Source: Io17-Chloro-G2 sp034428715
Lineage (GTDB): Bacteria; Chloroflexota; Dehalococcoidia; Lucifugimonadales; UBA3495
Assembly: GCA_034428715.1 (NCBI GenBank)
Contig: DAOUHE010000103.1
Coordinates: 1 to 51,937 of the forward strand
Reading direction: 5' to 3'
DNA length: 51,937 nucleotides
Both the position numbers and the translations under genes were made by a program. Position 1 is the stretch's first letter. Every line of letters starts with the position of its first letter. Under the pieces are notes generated by a model. That model made no database searches, was not told the origin of the DNA, and saw nothing but the letters and a program-made list of their open reading frames with translations. This document shows positions 16,617-26,005 of the stretch, piece after piece.

Positions 16617-18275
16617 TTATGATCTGCCTACCCATCCGCCGTAGATGGGGTATTGGCTGCAGATGAACTCGATGTAGGCGGGTTGGTTCTCGCCGTTGGC
16701 CGCCAGGGCGCGCTGGAGAGCTGGGCCTACCTCCGATGGCTCGGTGACCCGTTCAGTATGGTAACCCAACGCCCCAATGACCTTTGACATGTCGACCTCG
16801 TCGTACCCTAGCACCCTATGGGTGAATGGGTCATGGCCATCACCCCAGAATCCCGGGCCATAGCCGGCGAATCCACCATTGCTGACGTGCGCAATGGTGA
16901 TTCCCAGCTTTTGGCGCAGCGCCACTTCCAGGTTGCCCATCATGTATCCCAGGCCGGCCTCTCCAGTCACGGCGATGCAGCTCTTCTCGGGGAACGATAT
17001 CTTCGCCGCGATGGTCGCCGCCAGACTGAACCCCAATGATGAGACATTGCCCCATCCCAGGAAAGCCCTCGGAATCAGCGTATCGTACACCGTGCTTAGT
17101 TGGTCCCTGGTGTTGCCCGACTCGTGGGTGATGAACGAATTATGGGGGTCGAGCACTTCCATCAACCCGGCATAGACGCGGTAGGGGTTGATGGGCGTGT
17201 CGTTAGACGCCATCGCCTCCCGGTATTTGACCATCGCCTCATCCCGGGCCGACTTGACCTCCGCCGCCACATTTCCAGGAGCCCTGCCGCTGCCGGAGGT
17301 TTTGTCCGACAACTCTTTCACCAACGCTTGAAGGGTGAATCGGGCGTCGCCGATCAACGCCGCCGCCGTGGGATAGGCCTTGTTTATATGCACTTCATCC
17401 ACGTTACAATGGATGATGGTTTTATTCACCGCGTTGGGAATACCGTGGGAGAACCGCCCGGGCGATAGGCTGGAACCCACCGCCAAAACCAGATCGCATT
17501 TGTTCAGATAATGATCGACCTGGTCGCCCCGGACCCCCACGAACAACGGGTGGTTCTCTCGGAACGCCCCTTTTGCTTTCAGGGTGGAGATCACCGGCAT
17601 GTTGGCCAGTTCCGCAAACGCTTTAAGTTCAGCCGAGCCGTTGGCGTATATCACACCCTCTCCGGCGTAGATCAGCGGGTCTTGGGCCTTTAGCAGGAGA
17701 TCGACCGCCGCGGAGACGTCCTCCGGATTCGGCGCCGACTTCCAGCCCTTGACCGGATGGTAAGGGTCGGCTGTTTCGTCGTATTGCGCGCTGGCGTTCG
17801 GGATGGCCAATACCACTGGACCCGGCCTTCCAGACCGCAACATGGTGAAGGCCCGGCGCATGAATTCGGGCACCCGTTCCGGCCTGTCCAGGTATCCGTA
17901 CCACTTGGAGACCGATTTCAAACTGGACGTGACGTCGAATTGGCTGTTCTCGGTTGCGCCAATGGGCACTCCGTCGGTAATGCACAGCACAGGCGAGCCG
18001 TCCTCAAAGGCCTGGGCCATCCCCGCATAGGCCACCTGCAATCCCGCGGCGTTGACCCCGCCTTGGAATGTGCAGACGCCTATCTTGGATCCGGCGTTGA
18101 TGCGGGAGAAGGCATCAGCCAAGGCGACGGCGTACCGGTCGTCCCTCATCATCACCATGGGAACGCCCTCCCGTCCCAAAGCGTTGTTCACATGGCAAAC
18201 TGGGAAGGTGGAAACCCATTCCACGCCTTCTTGTTTAAGTATCCTCGCGATTCCAGTACCCACGTCGATGGTCAT
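16617..18275 (-). CDS. ThDP-dependent enzyme, acetolactate-synthase-like, atypical active site
   Basis: A 552-residue three-domain ThDP enzyme (PYR, central, PP domains). The PP domain carries ITHESGNTRDQL..GWGNVSSLGFSLAATIAAKISFPEKSCIAVTGEAGLGYMMGNLEVAL. Two family landmarks are altered. The usual GDG/GDA metal motif reads G-E-A-G. The proton-relay glutamate of the PYR domain, normally in R-H-E, appears as R44-D45-D46. Such enzymes decarboxylate or ligate 2-oxoacids. It starts 35 bp after the molybdenum hydroxylase subunit stop and is followed by a hydrolase. GAGGAGAGAG precedes the ATG. It differs from the other two ThDP enzymes (30026 and 32067) and is not a copy of either. Confidence 0.85.
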   Translation of the reverse strand: MTIDVGTGIARILKQEGVEWVSTFPVCHVNNALGREGVPMVMMRDDRYAVALADAFSRINAGSKIGVCTFQGGVNAAGLQVAYAGMAQAFEDGSPVLCITDGVPIGATENSQFDVTSSLKSVSKWYGYLDRPERVPEFMRRAFTMLRSGRPGPVVLAIPNASAQYDETADPYHPVKGWKSAPNPEDVSAAVDLLLKAQDPLIYAGEGVIYANGSAELKAFAELANMPVISTLKAKGAFRENHPLFVGVRGDQVDHYLNKCDLVLAVGSSLSPGRFSHGIPNAVNKTIIHCNVDEVHINKAYPTAAALIGDARFTLQALVKELSDKTSGSGRAPGNVAAEVKSARDEAMVKYREAMASNDTPINPYRVYAGLMEVLDPHNSFITHESGNTRDQLSTVYDTLIPRAFLGWGNVSSLGFSLAATIAAKISFPEKSCIAVTGEAGLGYMMGNLEVALRQKLGITIAHVSNGGFAGYGPGFWGDGHDPFTHRVLGYDEVDMSKVIGALGYHTERVTEPSEVGPALQRALAANGENQPAYIEFICSQYPIYGGWVGRS

Positions 18276-18310
18276 AGATCTCTCTCCTCTGATTTCCGGC
18301 TATATCGCCT

Positions 18311-20641
18311 TTAGGCCGCGTTGGTCTCTTTCTCCCAAAGGGCTTCCAGCAAGCTGCCGGGATTCATCGGCAACCGGTTGGTCCGGATCCCTGCCGCGTG
18401 GGCGATGGCGTTGGCCACCGCCGCCATCGGCGGCACCAGCGAAACCTCTCCAACGCCCCGCACCCCCAGCGGGTGGCCGGGGTTGGCCACTTCCACGATC
18501 ACCGTGTCGATCATGGGCAGGTCCAGGCTGATGGGCATCCGGTAGTCTAGAAAGCTGGAGTTCACCATCAACCCCTCATCATTGATGAAATACTCTTCAT
18601 TGAGGGCCCAGCCGATGCCCTGGACCAAGCCGCCCTGGATCTGGCCTTCCACGTAACTGGGGTGGATGGCCTTACCCGCGTCCTGGATGGCTGTGCAGCG
18701 CAGGATATCCACCTTGCCGGTCTCCGGGTCTACCTCCACGTCGACGATGTGTAGAGCAAAGGCGTTGCCTACGCCGCCGGGGTTGGCCGTGGCCCGCCCC
18801 ACGATGGGACCGCCGGTGCCGTTAAGCCGGCGGGCGATCTGCTTGAGGGTCATCTTCAGCTCCGGGTCTTCCCTGTGGTGCAACTCGCCGTCTTCGTACT
18901 CCACGTCCTCGGCGTTGACATCCCATATACGCGCTGCCCTTTCGATGAGCTGGCGGCGCACGTCCTCGGCCGCCTGATATACCGCGGTTCCCATCTTGAA
19001 GGTCACGCCGCTGCCCCCGGCGCCGGAACTGTAGCCGATGGAGTCGGTATCGGCGATGGAGGGTTTTATATCCGTGGCCGGGATTCCCAGCACTTCGGCT
19101 ACGTGCATGGCCATGGCGGCCCGGCTGCCCCCGATGTCCGGGGAGCCTTCAACCAGGATGATGGTGCCGTCGGGGTTGACGCTGGCCACCGCGCTGGCCG
19201 GACCAGTCCCGTTGAACCAGGCGCCTGCCGCAATACCCCGGCCCCGGTTGGGGCCTTCCAGGGGCGTGGCCAGGTGGGGATGCTGTAGGGCAGCCTGAAG
19301 CACCTCCACCATACCGATGCGCCCGAAGGTCGGGCCAGCGGCCTGCCGGGTGCCTTCTTTAGAGGCATTGAGCAGCCGGAACTCCACCGGGTCCATGCCG
19401 ATGGCGTCGCAAAGCTCGTCCACTAAAGATTCAGCGGCGAAGGCGGCGACTGGGGAGCCAGGGGCCCGGTAGGCGGCGGATTTCTGGGCATTGATGACCA
19501 CGTCCAATCCTTCTATGAAGGCATTGGGAATCTCGTATGGAGCGAACATGGTCCGGCAGCCCGAGGGCACCGGCGAGCCGGGAAAGGCCCCCGCCTCATA
19601 GATCAAGTGGGCTTCCACGGCGGTGATCTTTCCAGCATTGGTGGCTCCCATCTTCACCTTGATGTGGGTGCCGGAAGTGGGGCCGGTGCCGTGAAAGACC
19701 TCGGTGCGGCTCATGCTGATCTTGACCGGCTGTCCCGTCTTGCGGGCCAGGGCCGCCACCACCGGCTCCAGATAGCACCCGCCCTGGCCCTTCCCGCCGA
19801 ATCCGCCGCCGATCTCCATGGGGATGACCTTTACCTTGGACACCGGCACGCCCAGGATGACCGAGGTGTGGTCGCGAAGGGCGAAATGGCCCTGGCTGCT
19901 GGCCCAAATGGTCACATTATCATCGGTGTTCCACTGAGCCGTGGCGGAATGGGGTTCGATGTAGCCCTGGTGCACCGGCCTGGTGTGGTAATTCCGCTCC
20001 AACACCACGTCGGCTTCCCGAAACCCCTGCTCCACGTCGCCCATGCGAAACTCAAAGCGGTTGGCGATGTTGCTTTGCTTGCCGGCCGCCACGTCTCCCC
20101 AACCGCCCGAGCGCATCGCCGGGCTGTTCATGGTTAGCAGCCTCTCGTGGAGGATGGCCGCATCGGCCTTCATGGCATCAGATGCGTTGAGCACCGCGGG
20201 AAGCACCTCATAATCGACATCGATGAGGGCAAGCGCTTCTTCCGCCAGGTGGAGACTGGTAGCGGCTACCGCGGCCACCGCATGACCCAGGTACAGGGCT
20301 TTCTCGCGGGCCAAGACATTCCGGCTATAAAAGCCATAATTGACCGCGGCTCCCTCTTCCTGATCGGCCACCTCCGCCGAAGAATCGGCCAAATCTGCGG
20401 CGGTAACCACGCCGATCACTCCCGGCAGGGCCAGCGCGCGGCTGGGGTCGATGCCCCTGATACGGGCGTGGGCGTGCGGGCTGCGCAGGATCTTGCCATG
20501 CAGCATTCCCGGCAGGTGGATGTCGGCCGCATAACGGGCCCGGCCCATCACCTTATCGGCCCCGTCGTGCCGGATCGGGCGAGTGCCCACCACCTTATAC
20601 TCTTGAGTCGAAAGGACTATGTTCGGCTTGTAATCAAGCAT
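18311..20641 (-). CDS. Xanthine-dehydrogenase-family molybdopterin-binding subunit
   Basis: A 776-residue large subunit of the molybdenum hydroxylase family. It opens MLDYKPNIVLSTQEYKVVGTRPIRHDGADKVMGRARYAADI, has the Mo-site loop SAYRAPGSP (form II-like, not the AYxCSFR of CO dehydrogenase), GGGFGGKG, and the catalytic glutamate E732 in GVRGVGEVSLVPP. Such subunits hydroxylate aldehydes, purines or N-heterocycles using water. They usually work with FAD and 2Fe-2S subunits, but none is encoded beside it. A TAGGAGG site precedes the ATG. It is first in an operon with the ThDP enzyme 35 bp downstream. The gene at 34388 encodes a close paralogue of exactly the same length. Confidence 0.92.
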   Translation of the reverse strand: MLDYKPNIVLSTQEYKVVGTRPIRHDGADKVMGRARYAADIHLPGMLHGKILRSPHAHARIRGIDPSRALALPGVIGVVTAADLADSSAEVADQEEGAAVNYGFYSRNVLAREKALYLGHAVAAVAATSLHLAEEALALIDVDYEVLPAVLNASDAMKADAAILHERLLTMNSPAMRSGGWGDVAAGKQSNIANRFEFRMGDVEQGFREADVVLERNYHTRPVHQGYIEPHSATAQWNTDDNVTIWASSQGHFALRDHTSVILGVPVSKVKVIPMEIGGGFGGKGQGGCYLEPVVAALARKTGQPVKISMSRTEVFHGTGPTSGTHIKVKMGATNAGKITAVEAHLIYEAGAFPGSPVPSGCRTMFAPYEIPNAFIEGLDVVINAQKSAAYRAPGSPVAAFAAESLVDELCDAIGMDPVEFRLLNASKEGTRQAAGPTFGRIGMVEVLQAALQHPHLATPLEGPNRGRGIAAGAWFNGTGPASAVASVNPDGTIILVEGSPDIGGSRAAMAMHVAEVLGIPATDIKPSIADTDSIGYSSGAGGSGVTFKMGTAVYQAAEDVRRQLIERAARIWDVNAEDVEYEDGELHHREDPELKMTLKQIARRLNGTGGPIVGRATANPGGVGNAFALHIVDVEVDPETGKVDILRCTAIQDAGKAIHPSYVEGQIQGGLVQGIGWALNEEYFINDEGLMVNSSFLDYRMPISLDLPMIDTVIVEVANPGHPLGVRGVGEVSLVPPMAAVANAIAHAAGIRTNRLPMNPGSLLEALWEKETNAA

Positions 20642-21084
20642 TATTGCCTCCTATTGGATTACCAGATTGAACGCTTTTGTCCCGCGCCCCACGAAAAGTG
20701 TCTAACGGGCTCAACCCCAACGGGTGGCCAGTTAGTTGCTGTCGATAATCTATCACAGAAACCAGGCGTTGCCACAGTATTCTGGGTTCACCCCATTTAT
20801 TTAAACCAGTAAAATGCGAGTCCCGGGGCTTGGTGGCTCGCCGTGGGCACCGTGGTGGGGGACCTCGAAATGCTCCACGGGGACCGTAGGTTGAAGAAGC
20901 TTTGTGAGTAACGGGGCCGAGTAATCGCGAGCCGGTGTCGCATGAGGCGAGCGCAGTGCTTCTCACCGGCCTGTCCGCTATCGGTTCTACGGTGACAGGG
21001 ACGGCGTTTTATGCAAGACTTGGCCTGTGTTTCTCCCCCATTGAGCAAATACTGAGGCCCCACTAAACGAACGGAGTTAACCTG
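20642..21084. other. Intergenic region upstream of surface proteins
   Basis: About 440 bp between divergent genes. No protein-like frame stands out. The part 20820-21000 is GC-rich with several self-complementary segments (for example around 20840-20880), so a structured 5' leader is possible, but I could not match it to a known riboswitch or small RNA. The promoters of the molybdenum hydroxylase operon and of the surface-protein gene should lie here. Confidence 0.35.
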
Positions 21085-22763
21085 ATGAAAAAATTGCAAG
21101 CGCAAGCTTTGGGAATTCGCGTCCTGTTAGTGCTTGGGATGGTGCTGGTGCTGGTGCTGGGCGTGGCGGGTGTGGACACGCCCGCCGGCGTCAGCGCCCA
21201 CGGCGGCGACGCCAGCCTGGTCCACCTCTGTGTTAACGATACCGACGCCAAGGTACGGGTCGTCCATCCTTTGCCTAGCCTACACGTTCACCTCCGACGT
21301 CAACCAAAAGGAGAATTTCCAGGCCGTCGATGGTGAAGGGGGCCAGTCCTAGCACCAGTGGTGCCTTCCTTGAGTCCAATGCTGTACTGATGATCGAGCT
21401 CGACGGAACCAACGCGGGTACGGGTTTTGTCACCGGGCTTCGAAGCACGGCTGCCGGTGTCACCATTCGCGGGCTGCTTATCACTCGGTTTAGTGGGGAC
21501 GGAGTACACAGTAGCGGTATCACCACCATCGATGGGAATATCATTAGTTTCAATGCCGTGGAAGGCATCAGGTTAGCTGGTGGCGTTAACACCGTGACGA
21601 ACAACACCATTGTCGACAATGTGAGCGATGGGGTAGAGGCCAACGGCGGCACCAATACCATTGGTGGGGTGGACGCCGGTAACACCATTAGCAGAAACTT
21701 CGCTGGTTTCAACGATGCCGGCGGCGCCAATAACATCCTTGGCAATACCATCACCGGCAATACAACGGGCGTGAGGCTACAAGTTGGCACCAATACCGCC
21801 GGCGGCGCCATAGCCGGCCAGGGTAACATCATCAGCGGCAACACTACCGATGGCATCGAGATCATCGGCCAGGGCAGCATCAATGAAATCATCGGGAACA
21901 TCATTGATGCTAACAGCGGCGACGGTATCGCGATTAAATCCGACGACAGCGCTACCGCCATCGGTGGAGTTTTCATCGGTGCGGGCAATACGATCAGTTC
22001 CAACGGTGGCGACGGGGTGTCAGTGACCGATGGCAACGGCAGCGGCATCCTCTCCAATTCCATCTCCGCCAATACAGGCCTGGGAATCGATCTAGCTCCC
22101 GCCGGAGAAACTTTTAACGACGTTGGAGACGGTGACGCGGGCCCGAACAACCTACAAAACTTCCCGGTGTTGACATCGGCGGCCAGCGACAGCAGCACAA
22201 CCATCGAAGGGACGCTAAACAGTTCCGATTTCATCCTATTCAGGGTTGAGTTCTTTTCCAATTCGGCCTGCGACCCCTCCGGCCACGGCGAGGGTGAGAA
22301 CTTTCTGGGCTCGACCGATGTGACCACCGATGGCAGCGGCAACGCCGCATTCATGGTGAATTTTCCGGCCGCTGTCGTTCTAGGTGAGTTCATTACTTCG
22401 ACAGCTACCGGTCCCGGCACCAACACATCGGAGTTTTCCCAGTGTATCGAAGTCGTGTTGCCGCCATTTGTTCCCACCTGTACCCTGGAGCTAACCCTCG
22501 GGTACTCGGCTGACACTCTAACGGTGGCCTTCCTCGTAGGCACCAACGTGGCCGTGACAGCGAATGTGTGGGCGACATCGCAGAGCGATATCATCTCCCT
22601 CTTCTCAGGGCCGCTGCCGGTGACCGAGCCGCCCATTAACCCCACTATCACGAAAGCGCTCCCGGCCAGCGGTACAGTCGGGCTGCTGGCCGCTTTGACC
22701 ACGCCGGAGCTAGGCATAATCTGCTCCGAATTCAAGACGGTGGATACCGGATCTCCTCCTTGA
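21085..22763 (+). pseudogene. Secreted parallel beta-helix protein, frameshifted after its leader
   Basis: Residues 1-64 (21085-21276) are a signal peptide (MKKLQAQALGIRVLLVLGMV...) plus a short domain AHGGDASLVHLCVNDTDAKVRVVHPLP, nearly the same as in the next gene. The frame then runs out. The region 21281-21340 continues as YTFTSDVNQKENFQAVDGEG in a second frame. From about 21339 a third frame holds a long right-handed beta-helix: DGNIISFNAVEGIRLAGGVNTVTNNTIVDNVSDGVEANGG and similar coils. It ends in a beta-rich tail with PFVPTCTLELTLGY at about 22462-22520. Two shifts of the same sense, one beside a run of five Gs, would restore one protein of about 555 residues. If only the 21330 frame is made, it lacks an export signal. 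Such coils bind polysaccharides or act as adhesins. Confidence 0.75.
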
Positions 22764-22980
22764 CCGGCCGTAGAGTTGGAAATGACCCAAATCCGTCTCC
22801 GGCATCAAATGCGGCCGGCGCTTCGCCGGGGGATAAAGGCGGCCGGCAGGTATTATTTACCACCCACTACAAATAGCATTTGTCCGGAAGTGACGGAACA
22901 GGCCCGAAGGATAAGAATACTCGCGTCTGTGCCGAGCAACCATTGATCCGAGTCCCGGCTGGACCAACGGAGGTAACGAC

Positions 22981-24519
22981 ATGAAAAAGTTGAAAGCGCA
23001 AGCATCGGGGATTCGTCTCGTTTTATTGCTGGGGATGATGTTGGTATTGGCAGGGGGAAGCGTAGACACGCCAGCCAGCGCCAAGGCTCACGGTGGAGAC
23101 GCGAGCCTTGTCCACGCCTGTGTTAACCAAACCAACGCGCGGATAGTCATAGTCCATCCCTTGCCTGTTGGCAGTCCTGATATAGACTGTGTTAACGCGC
23201 CCTGGCCCTTGGGAGCGGGATGGGCGCCCCTGGACCTGACCACTTGGTCCGGCGGAGGCACCGGTAGCCTTTCCCTTGCCAACCTGACCGACAGCGTCGG
23301 CATTGGTACCGCCATTCCCACCGAACAGCTTGAGATAACGAAGAACTTTAGACTGCCTAATAGCACCGTTGCTGCCGGCATAATCATGTCCGGCGGGGAC
23401 CGGTTCATTCACAACTTTGGCATGGACAACTTCTTCGCGGGAGTGAATGCGGGCAATCTGACTATGACCGGTTTCGGTGGCAATATTGGCGTCGGTGTCG
23501 ACGCGCTCTTGGCTAACACCACTGGCTCCCAAAACACGGCGGTTGGAACACACGCGCTCAAGTTCAACACCACGGGCGGCGGCAACACGGCCACTGGAGG
23601 AAGTGCACTGCTTTTAAATGCCACGGGCGGCGCCAACACCGCCACTGGGCAAAACGCACTCCGGGTCAACACCACGGGTTTCAATAACACGGCTGCTGGA
23701 GAAAGTGCGCTCCGTTTCAACACCACGGGCAACGGCAATACGGCCACTGGAGAGAGTGCGCTCCTTTTTAACACCACGGGCATCCTTAACACGGCAACGG
23801 GAGGGAATGCCCTCCAGCAGAACATTTTGGGCGACTTCAATACGGCTGTTGGGGCGAACTCGCTCGCCTTCAACTTCACGGGATCCAACAACACGGCAAT
23901 TGGATTCGAGGCTGATGTTGGTTTTGGGAATTTAACCAACGCGACCGCCATTGGCGCCGGGGCGTTGGTCAGCCAGAGCAACTCTCTGGTGTTAGGCAGT
24001 GGTGCCAACGTCGGAATCTGTACTACGAGTCCAAACTCGGCACTCGAAGTCGCGGGTGTGATTCATTCCACCGCCGGTGGCATCAAATTTCCCGATAGCT
24101 CCATTCAGACAACGGCGGCGGGAAGCGGGGGAGCGTTCTTTGCCATAGGCCCAACAATAATTTACACGAGCGCTAAGAGGCATTCGGCCCCTGGGATGGG
24201 AGGTATTTCCTGCGCCTTCGACCCCAACGCTGAAGCCAACTGCACCATCGCAGTCCCTCGCAATGGCACGTTGACCAACCTATTTGTTCTTCCAAACATC
24301 GTACCTCCCAACGGCGCTAGTGTGACCGTTACCCTGCGTGTAAATAAGGAAGATACAGCTCTAAGCGTTACTCATCTAGAGGCCGACGGCCATACCGTTA
24401 AAAGCAACACCATAGATTCCGTGAATATCAATCAAGGTGACCTGATGACTTTCAGTTTCACTGACAATAGTGCAGTCGCCAACGATGCTAAATACGTTAC
24501 GAGCGTTGAATTTAAGTAG
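22981..24519 (+). CDS. Secreted YadA-head-like repeat protein
   Basis: A 512-residue exported protein. Residues 1-35 are a signal peptide, followed by the leader domain AHGGDASLVHACVNQTNARIVIVHPLP shared with the preceding gene. Residues 172-307 hold eight 17-residue repeats of the pattern G..AL..NTTG..NTAT, like the left-handed beta-roll of trimeric YadA heads. Then comes VGICTTSPNSALEVAGVIHSTAGGIKFPDSSIQTTA, a junction typical of tail-fibre and surface-fibre proteins. A beta-sandwich-like C-terminal domain (about 390-512) ends YVTSVEFK. There is no C-terminal beta-barrel anchor and no sorting motif, so the mode of attachment is unknown. GGAGGT precedes the ATG. A cell-surface fibre or adhesin is the best guess. 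Confidence 0.82.
   Translation: MKKLKAQASGIRLVLLLGMMLVLAGGSVDTPASAKAHGGDASLVHACVNQTNARIVIVHPLPVGSPDIDCVNAPWPLGAGWAPLDLTTWSGGGTGSLSLANLTDSVGIGTAIPTEQLEITKNFRLPNSTVAAGIIMSGGDRFIHNFGMDNFFAGVNAGNLTMTGFGGNIGVGVDALLANTTGSQNTAVGTHALKFNTTGGGNTATGGSALLLNATGGANTATGQNALRVNTTGFNNTAAGESALRFNTTGNGNTATGESALLFNTTGILNTATGGNALQQNILGDFNTAVGANSLAFNFTGSNNTAIGFEADVGFGNLTNATAIGAGALVSQSNSLVLGSGANVGICTTSPNSALEVAGVIHSTAGGIKFPDSSIQTTAAGSGGAFFAIGPTIIYTSAKRHSAPGMGGISCAFDPNAEANCTIAVPRNGTLTNLFVLPNIVPPNGASVTVTLRVNKEDTALSVTHLEADGHTVKSNTIDSVNINQGDLMTFSFTDNSAVANDAKYVTSVEFK
23494..23901 (+). repeat. Eight in-frame 51-bp tandem repeats
   Basis: Within the YadA-like gene, eight consecutive 51-bp units encode G-x-x-A-L-x-x-N-T-T-G-x-x-N-T-A-T. 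Units differ at many third positions and at variable residues, so they are old rather than newly amplified. Copy number may vary between strains by slippage or recombination. Confidence 0.9.
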
Positions 24520-24555
24520 GCTCGAATGCCGGGGTATGAAAGCCGGATGGGATCA

Positions 24556-24600
24556 TGTCACCCCGAGCCCGTCGGCGGGGTTGAGCATAAACTCCATGAG
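24556..24600 (+). repeat. Family-2 interspersed repeat, decayed half copy
   Basis: TGTCACCCCGAGCCCGTCGG and the following GGGTTGAGCATAAACTCC match one arm of the family-2 elements at 343-452 (TGTCAT.CTGAACCCTTCGGC...AGGATAAACTCCGCGAAGG) with several substitutions. The other arm is absent. The rest of 24520-24940 holds no gene I can support. Confidence 0.5.
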
Positions 24601-24940
24601 GTGTCTAAAATCGTGAGCTTAGACTCGCCGATTGGTGGGCCATATCCACGAATTTAGATTCTACGGGCGCTGCGCACTTCAAATGACAGTTTTTAGGCAA
24701 AGCAATAAACCGCAATGCGGTATTCCCCCCACTTTTGCCTGGATCACCGGTCACGGAGGAACGCGGCACGCCCCCGCATCGTCTGAGACCTCGGGCTCGA
24801 CATCCCGAGAGTATATCTCCCCGTTGGACGTCCAACAAAAGTAGTAGTAAAGGGCTACTCTTATCATGGCGTCCTCCTGCCTAAATCGTGTGAATAGATT
24901 TCTGAGGTTTCGGGGATTAGGAAATTGATTGGGATGCTAC

Positions 24941-25081
24941 TCAGACTTGCAAGGCTGCTAAACTCGCCGATAGGCAGAACTGCGGGGCCAAATCCCCCAA
25001 CCCGCCTTTGCAAAGGGAGACTAGGAGGATTTCTTCCCTGGCGTGGTTGCGTGTGACGTTCAGCATTTAATGCAAGGCTTA
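24941..25081 (+). repeat. Family-1 MITE-like element, copy A
   Basis: A 141-bp copy of a five-member family. Ends are TCAGACTTGCA (degenerate) and TGCAAGGCTTA. Inside are CTAAACTCGCCGATAGGCAG and AAATCCCCC, then a shortened central palindrome and GTGACGTTCAGCATTTAATG near the right end. It lies downstream of the broken alpha/beta hydrolase gene. Confidence 0.8.
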
Positions 25082-25101
25082 ATAATACGGTCTCCAGCCG
25101 T

Positions 25102-25975
25102 TCAACGCTTGAGAAACTCCACTATTTTCGGGTTCACTTCCTTGGGCTTTTCCTGGTGCATGAAGTGGCCGGTACCGGGGATTATCACATTCTCCAAACC
25201 GCCAAGAAAAAATCGGTCCATGGCTTCACTCTGAAACGCATCAATCGTTCGAGGACGGTCGCGGGTGCCGTGCATCGCCAGGGTTGGCACGGTTATCGGG
25301 CCGGCGTCGATCCGCTCCTGGGCATCCATCGGTGACGGGTCTTGCAGGGATGGGTTATCGCCAGCCCGGTAATATCCCAGGGCGCCTCTACGACTCCAGG
25401 CTTGCGGAAGGACTCCTTGATGCTCTCAAGCACATCCTCGGGTATGTCCCGCTCGGGGGAGGCATCTCGCCACCAGTCCTCGATGAATGCGAAGCCGTCA
25501 TGGGCTACCATGCGTTCCAGCAGGGGTAATTGGAAATATTACGCGTGCCATGTCCCTTTCAAGAACTGGAAACTCATACGGCGATTCCCATCGGTGCGGC
25601 CTGAGGCTATGGTCACCAGCTTGCTAACCTTCTCAGGCTCCAGGAGCCGCTCCCCTGACAGCGCTGGCCCCACATTCATTACCTACCAGATGGGCTCGCT
25701 CGGCACCCAGAACCCCTATCAAAGCCAGCACATCTCTGCTCAACAGGTACGTCTGATACCGGCCATCTAGGGAGCGTCGGTGGGCGCGTACTCACGGCAT
25801 GAAAGACTCCACCTATTGAAAGCCCGCTTGGACGAGGTCATGGAGCAGGTGCCGGAAGGAATAGGCGTGGTCGGGGAAGCCGCGCACGCACAGCACCAGG
25901 GGTTCCCTCCCCCATCTCCAGGTAGTGAAAGTCTAAATCGTTAGCCCTTACACTGCCGGACTTGAACTTAAGCAT
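25102..25975 (-). pseudogene. Alpha/beta hydrolase (epoxide hydrolase/dehalogenase type) pseudogene
   Basis: Reading from ATG 25975, successive frames give MLKFKSGSVRANDLDFHYLEMGEG, then LVLCVRGFPDHAYSFRHLLHDLVQAGFQ followed by stops, REYAPTDAP, DGRYQTYLLSRDVLALIGVLGAERAHLVG, and, after more breaks, the frames ending at 25293 and 25102 (...ITVPTLAMHGTRDRPRT...VIIPGTGHFMHQEKP). Together they make one alpha/beta hydrolase of about 290 residues, the normal length. Damage includes several frameshifts and stops, and substituted key residues: the HGFP oxyanion motif reads RGFP, and the expected nucleophile elbow GHDWG reads GNECG. This pattern is genuine decay, not sequencing error alone. It starts 30 bp after the D-aminoacylase stop, so the two were probably one operon. 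Confidence 0.85.
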
Positions 25976-26005
25976 AATCCCCCAGGATTCTTGCGTCATG
26001 GTGTG

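Noticed and set aside
18311..20641. CO dehydrogenase large subunit (CoxL form I)
   Set aside because: The active-site loop is AYRAPGSP rather than AYxCSFR, and no coxM or coxS genes flank it.
20642..21084. Riboswitch or structured RNA upstream of the surface-protein genes
   Set aside because: The region has self-complementary segments, but I could not match the cores of known riboswitches, SRP RNA, RNase P RNA or tmRNA.
21275..22735. Long reverse-strand open frame of 486 codons
   Set aside because: It is antisense to the beta-helix coding sequence; its composition (Pro, Ser, Val, Leu runs) is the mirror of the Asn/Gly/Thr-rich repeats and has no start signal.
23494..23901. Possible CRISPR array
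   Set aside because: The 51-bp units are contiguous, in frame and encode a YadA-like repeat; there are no spacers and no cas genes.
24605..24844. Short overlapping frames on both strands, about 70-77 codons
   Set aside because: No ribosome site, no family motif and both strands are equally open; probably chance.
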